From NCBI RefSeq assembly GCF_003149745.1, contig NZ_QGEG01000001.1, forward strand, positions 1,302,001 through 1,366,000: a stretch of 64,000 nucleotides of DNA, given 5' to 3'. The notes under the pieces were generated by a model. That model worked only from the letters and a program-made list of their open reading frames with translations. It made no database searches and had not been told where the DNA came from. Positions 46,135 through 55,172 of this stretch are shown piece by piece; position 1 is the stretch's first letter, and each line of letters opens with the position of its first letter. The DNA comes from Flagellimonas aquimarina. GTDB lineage: Bacteria > Bacteroidota > Bacteroidia > Flavobacteriales > Flavobacteriaceae. The position numbers and the translations under genes are program-made.

Positions 46135-46809
46135 ATGAGATTTGAAAGAAACACAGGGAGAATAGTTTTTCTATTTAGTTTAACGGGCATTTTTGTGTTT
46201 GTTATTTTATATGTCCTTGCAGCATTTAGATACCCTGGAGGTTCGTATGCGGACCCTTTGTATAATGGGTTCAGTTTTTGGAACAATTACCTGTGCGATT
46301 TGCTGGACACGTATACTATAGGCGGACAACTAAATGCAGCGCGCATTTATGCTCGTTTGGCTCTATTGATATTGTGTGTCAGCCTAATCATACTTTGGTT
46401 TCACTTGCCCAAACTATTTCCATTCAAAAACAACAACCAACTTTTAATGCGTACTTCTGGGATAGCTGCTTTGGTGGTCATCTTGTTCTTGGCGGCAGGA
46501 AATCATGATGTTGTTGTCCGTATAGCCGGAGTATTTGGGTTTATCGCTTTTATATCAGCTTTTATTGAACTGTACAGGGCAAAGTTTTACTTTCTTTTAA
46601 TACTGGGAATTTTTTGCTTGGTAATCTTTTTTATCAATTACTACATCTACGAGACAGGTATTTATATCGGAATGCTTCCCGTAATTCAAAAGGTGACCTT
46701 TGTAAGTTTTATATGTTGGTTTTTGATGCTGAATATTGCGTTGTACCAAAGATTAAAATCAAAAACTGGGAATAATGTGATTGAAGGTCAAAATCATTCT
46801 GGTGGGTGA
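46135..46809 (+). CDS. DUF998-like integral membrane protein
   Basis: A 224-residue protein with about six membrane helices, starting GRIVFLFSLTGIFVFVILYV. The periplasmic loop after the first helix (RYPGGSYADPLYNGFSFWNN) is typical of DUF998-like proteins. Function unknown. 33 bp after nrdJ, so probably last in the operon. Confidence 0.7.
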   Translation: MRFERNTGRIVFLFSLTGIFVFVILYVLAAFRYPGGSYADPLYNGFSFWNNYLCDLLDTYTIGGQLNAARIYARLALLILCVSLIILWFHLPKLFPFKNNNQLLMRTSGIAALVVILFLAAGNHDVVVRIAGVFGFIAFISAFIELYRAKFYFLLILGIFCLVIFFINYYIYETGIYIGMLPVIQKVTFVSFICWFLMLNIALYQRLKSKTGNNVIEGQNHSGG

Positions 46810-46942
46810 TATCTTAATACATACATAAATAAGCTGTTTGTAATTGATTTTTAATGACTTAGTTCTTTTTTTACTCAATTAATTTGCGTAAATTATAGAG
46901 ATACGTCTTTGCATAAGATTTAGAACTTAAATATAAAAAATC

Positions 46943-47692
46943 ATGAACCCACTGTTGTTGTTATTCATCATTTTAGGCATAATTCTGCTAGCTGGAATCC
47001 GAATCGTTTTTGAATATAAAAGAGCGCTAAAATTTCGTTTTGGAAAGTATGTGAAAACCTTACAACCTGGTTTTAGATGGGTCATTCCCATAGTTGAGAC
47101 TATCCAAATAGTTGATATTCGTGTTATCACCATTAATGTGGTATCCCAAGAGGTAATGACTGAGGATAACGTACCCTGTAGCATTGATGGGGTAGTCTTT
47201 TTTAAAATAAAAGACCCTGAAAAAGCCGTATTGGAAGTAGAGGAATATTCATTTGCCATTACACAACTTTCGCAGGCAGCACTAAGGGATGTTTGTGGTA
47301 AGGTAGAGTTGGATACCATTTTGTCCAAGCGAGAGGAAATGGGGAAGAACATTAAGACCATTGTGGAACTGGAAACACAGGAATGGGGTATTGAAATCAT
47401 CGATGTAAAAATCAAGGATATCCAATTGCCAGAAAATATGAGGAGGATGATGGCCAATCAGGCGGAAGCCGAAAGATCTAGAAGGGCACGAATTATTTTG
47501 GCTGAAGCTGAAAATCAAGCTGCTGGAAAATTGCTTGAGGCGGGTAAGTTGATAGATCAATCACCTTCGGCAATTAAGTTGAGGCTTTATCAGACGTTGT
47601 CGAATATAGCGGCTGAAAAAAATTCAACAATTCTTTTTCCCTTTCCAGAGGAAGTGTTGCCAAGAGATTCAAAAAAAAAGGTTGAAAATTGA
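46943..47692 (+). CDS. slipin / stomatin-like SPFH protein
   Basis: A 249-residue band-7 protein: an N-terminal membrane helix (LLLLFIILGIILLAGI), then the SPFH domain (YKRALKFRFGKYVKTLQPGFRW to KIKDIQLPENM) and a helical coiled-coil tail with AEAERSRRARIILAEAEN. It is expected to form membrane microdomain complexes. No NfeD partner lies next to it. A TGACTTAGTTC near 46855 resembles half an operator but has no -7 box at the proper distance. Confidence 0.9.
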   Translation: MNPLLLLFIILGIILLAGIRIVFEYKRALKFRFGKYVKTLQPGFRWVIPIVETIQIVDIRVITINVVSQEVMTEDNVPCSIDGVVFFKIKDPEKAVLEVEEYSFAITQLSQAALRDVCGKVELDTILSKREEMGKNIKTIVELETQEWGIEIIDVKIKDIQLPENMRRMMANQAEAERSRRARIILAEAENQAAGKLLEAGKLIDQSPSAIKLRLYQTLSNIAAEKNSTILFPFPEEVLPRDSKKKVEN

Positions 47693-47702
47693 GTTGTAGA
47701 AC

Positions 47703-48164
47703 TCATCTTGTGGTGTAAATTTTATAATCTTTTTTTGTGCTTGGAAGATGGGTAAATACTATTATACATATCCCAAGTACAGAATAGAGAAAGTGAAGTA
47801 CATCAAATCCAATTTTAAAGATGAGTTGCGAATTAATCCAAAGTACGAGTATTATTCCAATGTAATATGAAAATGCCCAAGCCCAGTGGTATTCTTTATA
47901 AGGATTTAGCTTTTCCAACCATTTTATCTTTGGTTTTTTAATCAATCCATAAAAAGTAAGTGCCGGAAATAAACCGAGCACAATGAACAAAAACAATCCT
48001 GGGATCAAATAATTGGAAAAAGGTGATTGCTCCAAAAGGTATAAGGGGATGCCCATACCACCACCACTAGGATCAATAATCATACTGAATCCAGATGGAA
48101 TGGCTCCCACGAACTGGAAAAGAACAAGAAAAATAAGAATATAGCTTGAAATTGATTTTTTCAT
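47703..48164 (-). CDS. four-helix integral membrane protein
   Basis: A 153-residue protein with four membrane helices and a short loop with LEQSPFSNYLIPG. No family recognised with confidence. It is 15 bp downstream of the metallophosphoesterase and lies at the end of the minus-strand gene run that starts at 52526. Confidence 0.65.
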   Translation of the reverse strand: MKKSISSYILIFLVLFQFVGAIPSGFSMIIDPSGGGMGIPLYLLEQSPFSNYLIPGLFLFIVLGLFPALTFYGLIKKPKIKWLEKLNPYKEYHWAWAFSYYIGIILVLWINSQLIFKIGFDVLHFLYSVLGICIIVFTHLPSTKKDYKIYTTR

Positions 48165-48179
48165 GGTTTTTTCTTTTTA

Positions 48180-49391
48180 TCAAACAAGATTGATGCAGGT
48201 GATTTCTGGACGCATGCCCAATCTGCCGGGGAATCCAAGCCAACCCAAACCTCGGTTAACATAGAGGTATTGATTATTCTCCTTATAGGTGCCGGCCCAA
48301 TGCTCATATTTATATTTTATTGGACTCCATTTTTTGTTTTTTAGATTTATCCCTACCTGCATACCATGGGTATGGCCAGAAAGCGTAAGGGCAACATCGG
48401 TGCTTTTTACCACTTCCTCTTTCCAGTGCGTTGGGTCATGGGAAAGCAATATCTTAAAGGGAATATCAAATGTATTTCTTAATGCCATCTGTAAATCGCC
48501 ATATTGTTTAAAAGGAGGAGTTCCCCAGTTTTCCACCCCAACAATGGCAATCTTTTCTTTTTCTCTTTCAACTATTTCCGTCTCGTTCAGCAAAAGTTTA
48601 AATCCAATATCGTTATGGAATTTTTTGATTGCTTCAAAATTGGCTTCTTTTGCTTCAATTGATTCCCATTGGTCATAATCACCATAATCATGGTTTCCCA
48701 AAATAGAGTACTTTCCTGTTTTAGCTGATAATTGTTTGAAAGTGGATTCCCATCCCCTCAATTCCCAAGCAGAATTGTTGACCAAGTCGCCGGTAAAAAA
48801 AATAAAATCGGGTTCCAAACGGTTGATCAACACAACGGCCCTGTCAAAAACGTGATAGCGACCATTAAAACTCCCTAGATGGATATCAGATATTTGAACG
48901 ATGCGCAATCCCTTAAATTTTTGCGGCAGTATATCAAATTCTATTTCAACATGATGAACCTTAAACCTATATAAAGACCTAAAAACACCATATATAATCA
49001 CAGAGAAAGGAAAAACACCTGAAAATAGACCAACCAAGGGTATTACAACCAAGGACTCACTTTCAGAAAAAACATAATTGGTGAAATGGAGTGAGGAAAT
49101 AACAATTACAAAAATAAATTTCGGAACGAAGGACGATACTGTAAGGCCATATAATGAGGATATAAGCAAATACCTTCGTTTCTGGGAAATGCTTTCCAGT
49201 CGTATCTTTAAGGTTAAGATTGCCACAAGCAAACCAACGGTAAAGAACCAAAAAAGCACGTTGATCAAGCTCTTAAAGAAAGGGGAGGCGATAAGCTGTG
49301 TAATGGATTGAAGCCAGTAAAAAGCAAGTATATCAACAAGGAGTATTGCTAGACAAAGTAAGAAAATAGCAAAAAAAGAGTATCTACGCAT
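48180..49391 (-). CDS. metallophosphoesterase
   Basis: A 403-residue membrane protein with four N-terminal helices and a C-terminal calcineurin-like domain: QISDIHLGSFN, FTGDLVNNS, LGNHDYGDYDQW, LSHDPTHW and LSGHTHGMQ are the five metal-site motifs. This YkuE/UDP-diacylglucosamine-type family often acts on lipid pyrophosphates. Its start overlaps the CDP-alcohol transferase stop by 8 bp. The substrate is unproven. Confidence 0.9.
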   Translation of the reverse strand: MRRYSFFAIFLLCLAILLVDILAFYWLQSITQLIASPFFKSLINVLFWFFTVGLLVAILTLKIRLESISQKRRYLLISSLYGLTVSSFVPKFIFVIVISSLHFTNYVFSESESLVVIPLVGLFSGVFPFSVIIYGVFRSLYRFKVHHVEIEFDILPQKFKGLRIVQISDIHLGSFNGRYHVFDRAVVLINRLEPDFIFFTGDLVNNSAWELRGWESTFKQLSAKTGKYSILGNHDYGDYDQWESIEAKEANFEAIKKFHNDIGFKLLLNETEIVEREKEKIAIVGVENWGTPPFKQYGDLQMALRNTFDIPFKILLSHDPTHWKEEVVKSTDVALTLSGHTHGMQVGINLKNKKWSPIKYKYEHWAGTYKENNQYLYVNRGLGWLGFPGRLGMRPEITCINLV

Positions 49392-50004
49392 CGTTTGGTC
49401 TAGTCATTTGGTTTTGCCCATATTTGCTGAGTCTTCGCTTGTCCTTTACTGCCCAGTATATTCCTTTTACACCTGCAACCCAATTCTTGTACATGAAAAT
49501 CAAGATAATCTCCTCCACTGTTTCCAATACACCCAATACAATCATAAAATAAAATAGCCAATAGACTGGTTCAAAAAATAAGAGCCAAAGAATAAATGTT
49601 CCTTGCACAATGGCAGACAGTTTGGCAAGGTAGGTGTGAAACGCAGTGGGTTTTCCATATTTTTTAAGGGCAATACCCATTTGCACCAAATAGGGAATAA
49701 AAGCAATCAATATTAAAACCAGATTTTTTATAATAAAATCCGGTTCAAAAAAAACAAGACCAATTAAACCAATTACCAAGGTAACCTGATCCCCAATAGA
49801 GTCTATCTGGGATCCTCGTGCACTTGTTATCTCAAGAGTTCTTGCAATAAATCCATCAATAGCATCTGTAAGGTAACTCACCAATAAAAACCAAGAAAAC
49901 AATTCCCGCTCGCCAAGCCATATCAGCACCAAAAGAAAAGGTGCTGTGGCAATACGATAAAATGAAAACCAATCGGCGATATTGTACTTTTTGAATACTG
50001 TCAT
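49384..50004 (-). CDS. CDP-alcohol phosphatidyltransferase
   Basis: About 206 residues with the CDP-alcohol phosphotransferase signature DAIDGFIARTLEITSARGSQIDSIGDQ (near residues 50-76), followed by several membrane helices. It makes a phospholipid head-group ester, of unknown type. I chose the ATG at 50004 (MTVFKKYNIADW), where homology begins; the frame also opens at 50058. Confidence 0.85.
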   Translation of the reverse strand: MTVFKKYNIADWFSFYRIATAPFLLVLIWLGERELFSWFLLVSYLTDAIDGFIARTLEITSARGSQIDSIGDQVTLVIGLIGLVFFEPDFIIKNLVLILIAFIPYLVQMGIALKKYGKPTAFHTYLAKLSAIVQGTFILWLLFFEPVYWLFYFMIVLGVLETVEEIILIFMYKNWVAGVKGIYWAVKDKRRLSKYGQNQMTRPNDA

Positions 50005-50126
50005 AGGTATGGCACTATTAGCATCTTTTGATGCGGTTCCAATCAAATACTGGTTCATAGAAGCTTTCGACCTTTTGAATATGGTTTGTTGAAATATCGA
50101 AATGGATGATGGACACCATGTTCCGG

Positions 50127-50888
50127 CTATTTTTTTAATTCCTTTTTGAGAATGTTTCTAAAACGGGTAGCACTCAAGTAATGATCTTCCAATAATCTCC
50201 CATTGTGCAAGAGATTGAACACGCCATACCCAGATGGGGCATTTTTTGCTTCTTGCGCGGTTTCAATTTTCTGCACTTTCAGGTCAATGTCAAAGTCCAT
50301 TGCGGTATTTAAAAGTGCTTCTACAGATTTTTCATGCCAGGGGCATTGGTCTGCATACAATAAATGCCAACCTTCGTATTTTTTTTGCTGAAGTGTCCAG
50401 TCCAATAGTCTAGGGTCTGCAGATGGGTGCCACTGTTTTGAAAGGAATTCAAATCGGCCTCTTTTGTCAACTTGTGTAAACCCATTTTTTTCAAAAATAC
50501 TTTTATTGGCTATCCAGGTACCTTTGCTTGTCATAACGCAAAGGCCATGTTTTTTCATTGCCTTGGCTTCTTTTTCAACTTCATTTATAAGCATGGATCC
50601 GTGTGCTTTGTTCCGGTCACTCTTGGAATAAACAACGATACAGTGAATAAATATAAAACCATCTGCATCAATGGGACGCCAGGCATATTCTGCTGGAACA
50701 TATTCTATAAACCCAATCATTTTATCGTCGGCATTCTTTAAAATTTTCATTCGCAACCCCTCTTTGTACCTTTTTGCGAACCATTTTCGCTTGCTCTCAA
50801 ATCCCGGATTGCTAATATCTCTGACACAAAAGAGCGTTTCCTTTGTTACGTTTTTGGGTGTTACTTCCACTATTTGTAATTGACTCAT
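50127..50888 (-). CDS. GNAT N-acetyltransferase with YoaP-like C-terminal domain
   Basis: A 253-residue two-domain protein: an N-terminal GNAT fold with the acetyl-CoA loop region RNKAHGSMLINEVE, and a C-terminal YoaP-like part (WHLLYADQCPWHEKSVEALL, with a thioredoxin-like CPWH). The substrate is unknown. It lies 10 bp downstream of the FMN-binding lipoprotein, in the same run. Confidence 0.8.
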   Translation of the reverse strand: MSQLQIVEVTPKNVTKETLFCVRDISNPGFESKRKWFAKRYKEGLRMKILKNADDKMIGFIEYVPAEYAWRPIDADGFIFIHCIVVYSKSDRNKAHGSMLINEVEKEAKAMKKHGLCVMTSKGTWIANKSIFEKNGFTQVDKRGRFEFLSKQWHPSADPRLLDWTLQQKKYEGWHLLYADQCPWHEKSVEALLNTAMDFDIDLKVQKIETAQEAKNAPSGYGVFNLLHNGRLLEDHYLSATRFRNILKKELKK

Positions 50889-50898
50889 TATACTTCGT

Positions 50899-51564
50899 TT
50901 ATTTTTTAAGATAGTTCCTGTGTTTTTTTAGACCATCATTAACCATTTTAATGGTGGCGGCACTTGTGGTTGTGGCACCAGATATGCCATCTATTGCCGT
51001 ATTGCCCTTTACAACAGTCTTGCCTGCCTGATTTAATGCAAAGGTGTTGGCTTCAAAATCTATTTTGGCTCCTACAAATTGATTCTCAAAAGATGAAAAC
51101 GATATTCCGTCCCCATAGCCTTCAGATTCCGCTTTATGATCAAATTCAATTTTTTTGATTTCCAGAGTGGTTCTATCCACTAGCAGTTTTCCCCATATAG
51201 TTCCACCGTATCCTTTTTCAAGTGCTAAAAGCACGGTGTAGTCGGTGTTTTTTATTTCAAATATGGGAAGAGCATTAGATTCCCCTGATTTTAGTGTTCT
51301 CCTATAAAGTGAAACTGCTTCTTCCATAGATATGGATTCCATCATTCCTTCTTTATCGATTGATCTAAAATGAACCAAAGTATTTACATTAGTAGAGTCT
51401 GTTAAGGAAATATCCGCAAATAGGGCTATTTCCCTTATTATTGGAGATAATTTAATAACCTCTTTCTCTTTTTTTATTTCTTGCTTTGGTGTTACAACAT
51501 CGGTTTTTTGCTTGCAGCTCCAAAGAAGTGGAACCAAAACCAAGAATACAAGTTTTCTTTTCAT
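50899..51564 (-). CDS. FMN-binding domain lipoprotein
   Basis: A 221-residue lipoprotein (lipobox LLWSC) with an FMN-binding domain like NqrC/RnfG subunits. The flavinylation motif is DGISGATTTS near the C-terminus, with the Thr of SGAT normally esterified to FMN by ApbE, which is not in this window. An electron-transfer role outside the inner membrane is likely. Its start overlaps the toroid gene stop by 4 bp. Confidence 0.88.
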   Translation of the reverse strand: MKRKLVFLVLVPLLWSCKQKTDVVTPKQEIKKEKEVIKLSPIIREIALFADISLTDSTNVNTLVHFRSIDKEGMMESISMEEAVSLYRRTLKSGESNALPIFEIKNTDYTVLLALEKGYGGTIWGKLLVDRTTLEIKKIEFDHKAESEGYGDGISFSSFENQFVGAKIDFEANTFALNQAGKTVVKGNTAIDGISGATTTSAATIKMVNDGLKKHRNYLKK

Positions 51565-52526
51565 AGCTCTTGAAGAATTTTTAGGTTTTCAAATTTGTTA
51601 ATATCGATTCCGAAATGCTTTAATGCTCTCATGGCCCTTAACGTATTCCATCGGCTGGGTTTACCTGCCTTTTCCATCTCAAAGTGTATTTGTCCGGGAT
51701 ACTTTGCCTGAACATTCCAGGTACCATCTTTGTTTTGTTTTTTTAATAAAACCTGCATGGCAGCTTGCATTCGGTCGTCCCATGGAAATTGTGCATATTG
51801 GAAATAGTCTAAGGCACTGAGGATATCATATCGCCAGCGTCTTGGGTAAGACAGTTTCAAAAAATCTTTGTTGATGATTTTTCCAGTCCTGTCCGATAGA
51901 TATAGCTGATGATGCAGAATAAATTCTTGTGAGGATCGGATAGCTTTTTTGACATCTCCCAACCTATACGTATATCCATTATATCCGTATTCTGTAAGAC
52001 CTTCCAGCACAGAAAGCGTGGTGTGGAGCGAACTGTGTTTTGCGCCCGAACGATTGGACCGGCAGTTGAAGCCACCATCTGGCATTATTTGGTTCAAGAT
52101 ACAGTTGACCACCGGCTTTAAATCGTTTTCATTTGTTTTGAAATATGATGCATAGTTCAAAAACATGCCATTGATGCATAAGTCACTTAATCTGTTTTTG
52201 CCAATAGGTAAAATACCCCCATCATTTGCCTGTTCATTTTTAAGAATGATTTTTAGGGTTTTTTGAATGGCTGCATTGCTTTGTGCAATACATAGGTTCC
52301 TTAAATCAACCAGTGTATAATGTGTTGATGTCCATTTGGGGTGGTAAAATTTGCTTCCCCAATGCCCATTGGAATTACGTTTGGACAAAAATTTGGTTCC
52401 CCAACCTTCAAATGCAATCCTACGTCTAAGGTCTTCACATTCCATGTTCAAAAGGTCGCGATGTACCTGATATTGTATGGATATATCACCTTCTAAAAGC
52501 CATGCTATGATTTCTTGATTGTTCAT
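51561..52526 (-). CDS. alpha/alpha-toroid (prenyltransferase/squalene-cyclase-like) protein
   Basis: A 321-residue soluble protein with repeated helices and motifs of the type QMPDGGFNCRSN and KNKDGTWNVQ, as in the toroid of prenyltransferases and squalene cyclases. The catalytic DxDD of squalene cyclases was not recognised. Function unknown. It is the first gene of a minus-strand run, from an operator-controlled promoter, and overlaps the FMN-binding lipoprotein gene by 4 bp. Confidence 0.75.
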   Translation of the reverse strand: MNNQEIIAWLLEGDISIQYQVHRDLLNMECEDLRRRIAFEGWGTKFLSKRNSNGHWGSKFYHPKWTSTHYTLVDLRNLCIAQSNAAIQKTLKIILKNEQANDGGILPIGKNRLSDLCINGMFLNYASYFKTNENDLKPVVNCILNQIMPDGGFNCRSNRSGAKHSSLHTTLSVLEGLTEYGYNGYTYRLGDVKKAIRSSQEFILHHQLYLSDRTGKIINKDFLKLSYPRRWRYDILSALDYFQYAQFPWDDRMQAAMQVLLKKQNKDGTWNVQAKYPGQIHFEMEKAGKPSRWNTLRAMRALKHFGIDINKFENLKILQEL

Positions 52527-52577
52527 TTTTTCATGGTTGACAGCCCTCTTATCTTATTAGTTGCTTAAACAGTTTTA

Positions 52578-52620
52578 CTAAAATATATGTGAAGGGGTCA
52601 TATTGAAATGATAACGGTCA
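52578..52620 (-). promoter_or_regulatory. operator-controlled promoter for the toroid-FMN lipoprotein run
   Basis: Dyad TGATAACGGTCA (52609-52620) lies 23 bp upstream of minus-strand -7 box TATTTTAG (52578-52585, five of six). Confidence 0.72.
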
Positions 52621-52657
52621 TCCTAGCGAAAATTAAATAAAAAACAAGGTTTTTAAG

Positions 52658-52700
52658 TGATACAGGTCATTGTAGGCAGATGGCGCAAAAAATACCTTTA
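52658..52700 (+). promoter_or_regulatory. operator-controlled promoter for the 52718 lipoprotein
   Basis: Dyad TGATACAGGTCA (52658-52669) lies 23 bp upstream of -7 box TACCTTTA (52693-52700, five of six). The start would be about 13 nt before the ATG. Confidence 0.75.
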
Positions 52701-52717
52701 AATAAAAATAGAATACC

Positions 52718-53350
52718 ATGAGAAATACAGTTTTTTTGGTTGGTTTTCTCCTATTGGTCTCCTGTTCAAGTACACAGTTTGTAGACAGTTGGAAGAATCG
52801 TGAGATTGCCTCTTTCAATCCGCAAAAATTACTTGTTGTTGGTATAACAGATAACCTGACCGCGCGGAAAATCTTTGAAGAAAAACTACAAAAGTCCCTA
52901 ATACAACGTGGTATAAATGCCCATGTAAGTACTAGGGTAATTGATGAGTCCTTTGTTGATTCTAAAAGGAGTGAACAGGAGATTGAGGCAATGACCCAAG
53001 AACTAATGAACGATGGTTTTGATTCAGTAATTGTTACAGCGGTGAAAGGGGTAGACGACAAAACACAATATAGCTCAGACTATTATACGTTGGGCTATAG
53101 GTGGTATAGGTTTGGCGGTTATTGGTATACCTATCAAGATGTATATTACACACCAGGGTATTACACCAATTACAAAGTATACCATGTAGAGACCGCTATC
53201 TATAATCTAAAAAAAGGTGATGCTCGGTCTTTGGTATGGGTAGGTTCTTTTGACATTGTAAATCCACAAGATATTACTTCTACAGTGGATGATTACGTAG
53301 CAAGGATAATTAAGCAAATGGACCGGGAAAACTTAATAAACAAACTTTAA
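52718..53350 (+). CDS. hypothetical lipoprotein
   Basis: A 210-residue lipoprotein (lipobox LLLVSC) with an N-terminal domain of alternating strands and helices and a Tyr/Trp-rich loop (GYRWYRFGGYWYTYQ) before the last part. It resembles DUF4136-type lipoproteins only loosely. Single-gene unit from an operator-controlled promoter. Confidence 0.7.
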   Translation: MRNTVFLVGFLLLVSCSSTQFVDSWKNREIASFNPQKLLVVGITDNLTARKIFEEKLQKSLIQRGINAHVSTRVIDESFVDSKRSEQEIEAMTQELMNDGFDSVIVTAVKGVDDKTQYSSDYYTLGYRWYRFGGYWYTYQDVYYTPGYYTNYKVYHVETAIYNLKKGDARSLVWVGSFDIVNPQDITSTVDDYVARIIKQMDRENLINKL

Positions 53351-53367
53351 AGCACACATTATTTTGG

Positions 53368-54066
53368 CTAAGAGGCGGCCAAGGCAATTTCCACCATTTT
53401 GTTAAAAGAAGTTTCCCTTTCCAAAGCGGTTAGCCGTTCACCTGAGACCAAAGAATCTGAAATGGTCAATACGGTCAATGCTTTAACATTATATTTAGCG
53501 GCAATGGTATAAAGTCCGGCAGTTTCCATTTCTACACAAAGAATGCCATATTGAGCCCATAATTTGTATTCTTCTGGATTGTCTTCATAAAACTCATCTG
53601 ATGAAAGCACATTGCCGGCTTTTATTGGAATTCCTCTTTCTTGGGCATAGTTTACTGCTTTAATAAAGAGGTCGAAATCGGCCGTTGGAGAATAATCAGA
53701 ATTGATAAACCTTGAATTGTTCATGCCAGAGGTGGTTGAGGCCGCCATTGCCAATACAACATCGTTCAATTTTACATCTTTTTGATACGAACCAGCCGAG
53801 CCAACGCGAATAATATTTTTAACCCCATAATCTTTAATGAGTTCGTGAAAATAAATCATGGCAGAAGGCATGCCCATACCACTTCCTTGTACTGAAACTC
53901 TTTTACCATTATAATGCCCTGTATATCCCAACATGCCCCTAACTTTATTGTAACAAAAGGGGTTTTCAAAAAAAGTTTCTGCTATCCATTTGGCGCGCAA
54001 GGGATCTCCCGGCATTAATACAGTTTCTGCAATTTCTCCTTTTTTGGCTTCTATATGTATGCTCAT
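53368..54066 (-). CDS. deoD: purine nucleoside phosphorylase DeoD-type
   Basis: A 232-residue hexameric-type purine nucleoside phosphorylase: LMPGDPLRAKWIAE, VQGSGMGMPSAMIY, RVGSAGSYQKDV and CVEMETAGLYTIAA carry the phosphate and nucleoside sites, with the catalytic Asp in TISDSLVSGE. With deoC it salvages deoxynucleosides, feeding deoxyribose-1-phosphate breakdown. 15 bp after deoC. Confidence 0.95.
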   Translation of the reverse strand: MSIHIEAKKGEIAETVLMPGDPLRAKWIAETFFENPFCYNKVRGMLGYTGHYNGKRVSVQGSGMGMPSAMIYFHELIKDYGVKNIIRVGSAGSYQKDVKLNDVVLAMAASTTSGMNNSRFINSDYSPTADFDLFIKAVNYAQERGIPIKAGNVLSSDEFYEDNPEEYKLWAQYGILCVEMETAGLYTIAAKYNVKALTVLTISDSLVSGERLTALERETSFNKMVEIALAAS

Positions 54067-54081
54067 CCAAGAACTTTAGGT

Positions 54082-54720
54082 TTATAATAGTAATGATGGA
54101 CCTGAGGAAGTACCTATACGAGACACACCAAGATCTATATATTTTAATGCACTTTCTTTATTCTTAATTCCACCAGATGCTTTTATCTTAACCTTGTCAC
54201 CTATTATTTTTTTTATAAGTATAACATCTTCGTACGTGGCTCCTCCTTTTCCAAATCCGGTAGAGGTTTTTACAAATTCCGCACCAGAATCCATAACAAT
54301 TTTACAGGCAGTTTCCTTTTCTTTATCTGTAAGGAAACAAGTTTCTATAATTACTTTTAAAACTGTATTGCCAATGGCTTTTTTCACCTTTTTAATATCG
54401 TTTTCAACAAATTCGCCTAAGCCAGATTTTAAATAACCTATGTTGATGACCATATCAATTTCGTCTGCTCCATTACTTATGCATTCTTTAGCTTCAAAAA
54501 CTTTGGCCTCAGTGGTCATGGCTCCCAAGGGAAACCCAACTACTGCTGCCAATTTAACAGGACTTCCATTAAGTTCATTTTTTGCCAAAGCAATGTGGCA
54601 ACCATGCACGCAAACCGCATAGAGTTCATATTTGATGGCATCAGCACAAAGTTTTTTAATTTCGGCAATTGTAGCTGTTGGCTTCAATAAGGTATGGTCA
54701 ATATAATCCTCTAAGTGCAT
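54082..54720 (-). CDS. deoC: deoxyribose-phosphate aldolase
   Basis: About 212 residues of the DeoC aldolase barrel. Schiff-base Lys is in EFVKTSTGFG; the second active Lys in KIKASGGI; CVHGCHIALA and DEIDMVINIGYLK are also present. I chose the ATG at 54720 (MHLEDYIDHTLLKPTA), 19 bp after the preceding stop; the frame extends to 54750, overlapping the TerB gene by 11 bp. Confidence 0.94.
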   Translation of the reverse strand: MHLEDYIDHTLLKPTATIAEIKKLCADAIKYELYAVCVHGCHIALAKNELNGSPVKLAAVVGFPLGAMTTEAKVFEAKECISNGADEIDMVINIGYLKSGLGEFVENDIKKVKKAIGNTVLKVIIETCFLTDKEKETACKIVMDSGAEFVKTSTGFGKGGATYEDVILIKKIIGDKVKIKASGGIKNKESALKYIDLGVSRIGTSSGPSLLL

Positions 54721-54739
54721 ATATTCCGTTTGGGTAGCA

Positions 54740-55144
54740 TTAACTGTCAAATAGCAGCTTTAGCTTATAAATGATAAGCATTTCAGACTTGTTTTTTCCT
54801 GCAAAAGAATTTGCTATAGCCTCAGCCGTATCTAAAATTAACGCTTTTAATTTGGGAGTAAACTTTTTAGGGTGCTCTTTATAGAAACCCTTGAATTCAT
54901 CAAAGTAATCACTGCCGTCTTTTTCTTCGCCCTGTAACCAATCAAAAACAATCTCTATCTGGTACGCCGAATCTGTTTCAAATTCATCTTCAAAATCATC
55001 AATATCCAACCAGTACTGTCGAACATATTTTCTCAGTCGTTTTACTTCTACCGGTCTAACTTTTTTATCGGTCATGGCCACCGCATAGAAGAGTTTGCCC
55101 AGGTTTTGGTAATATTCATTACCAATTCTCTCAGAATTTAACAT
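54740..55144 (-). CDS. TerB-like helical protein
   Basis: A 134-residue acidic, all-helical protein with a TerB-like layout (GKLFYAVAMTDKKVRPVEVKRL at the N-terminus, resembling the TerB helix-turn signature). No signal or membrane segment. First gene of a likely TerB-deoC-deoD unit. A -7 box with a perfect match lies 20 bp ahead, without an island operator. Confidence 0.75.
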   Translation of the reverse strand: MLNSERIGNEYYQNLGKLFYAVAMTDKKVRPVEVKRLRKYVRQYWLDIDDFEDEFETDSAYQIEIVFDWLQGEEKDGSDYFDEFKGFYKEHPKKFTPKLKALILDTAEAIANSFAGKNKSEMLIIYKLKLLFDS

Positions 55145-55164
55145 TTTGAACTAGTTTAACTATT

Positions 55165-55172
55165 CAAAAATA
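55165..55172 (-). promoter_or_regulatory. -7 box of the TerB-deoC-deoD promoter (TATTTTTG)
   Basis: Minus-strand TATTTTTG matches all six fixed positions. No TGAY-N4-RTCA dyad is 23 bp upstream, so this unit appears constitutive inside the regulon island. Confidence 0.5.

Noticed and set aside
46855..46866. TGACTTAGTTCT upstream of the slipin gene as a further operator
   Set aside because: The second half-site does not match RTCA and no -7 box lies 23 bp downstream.
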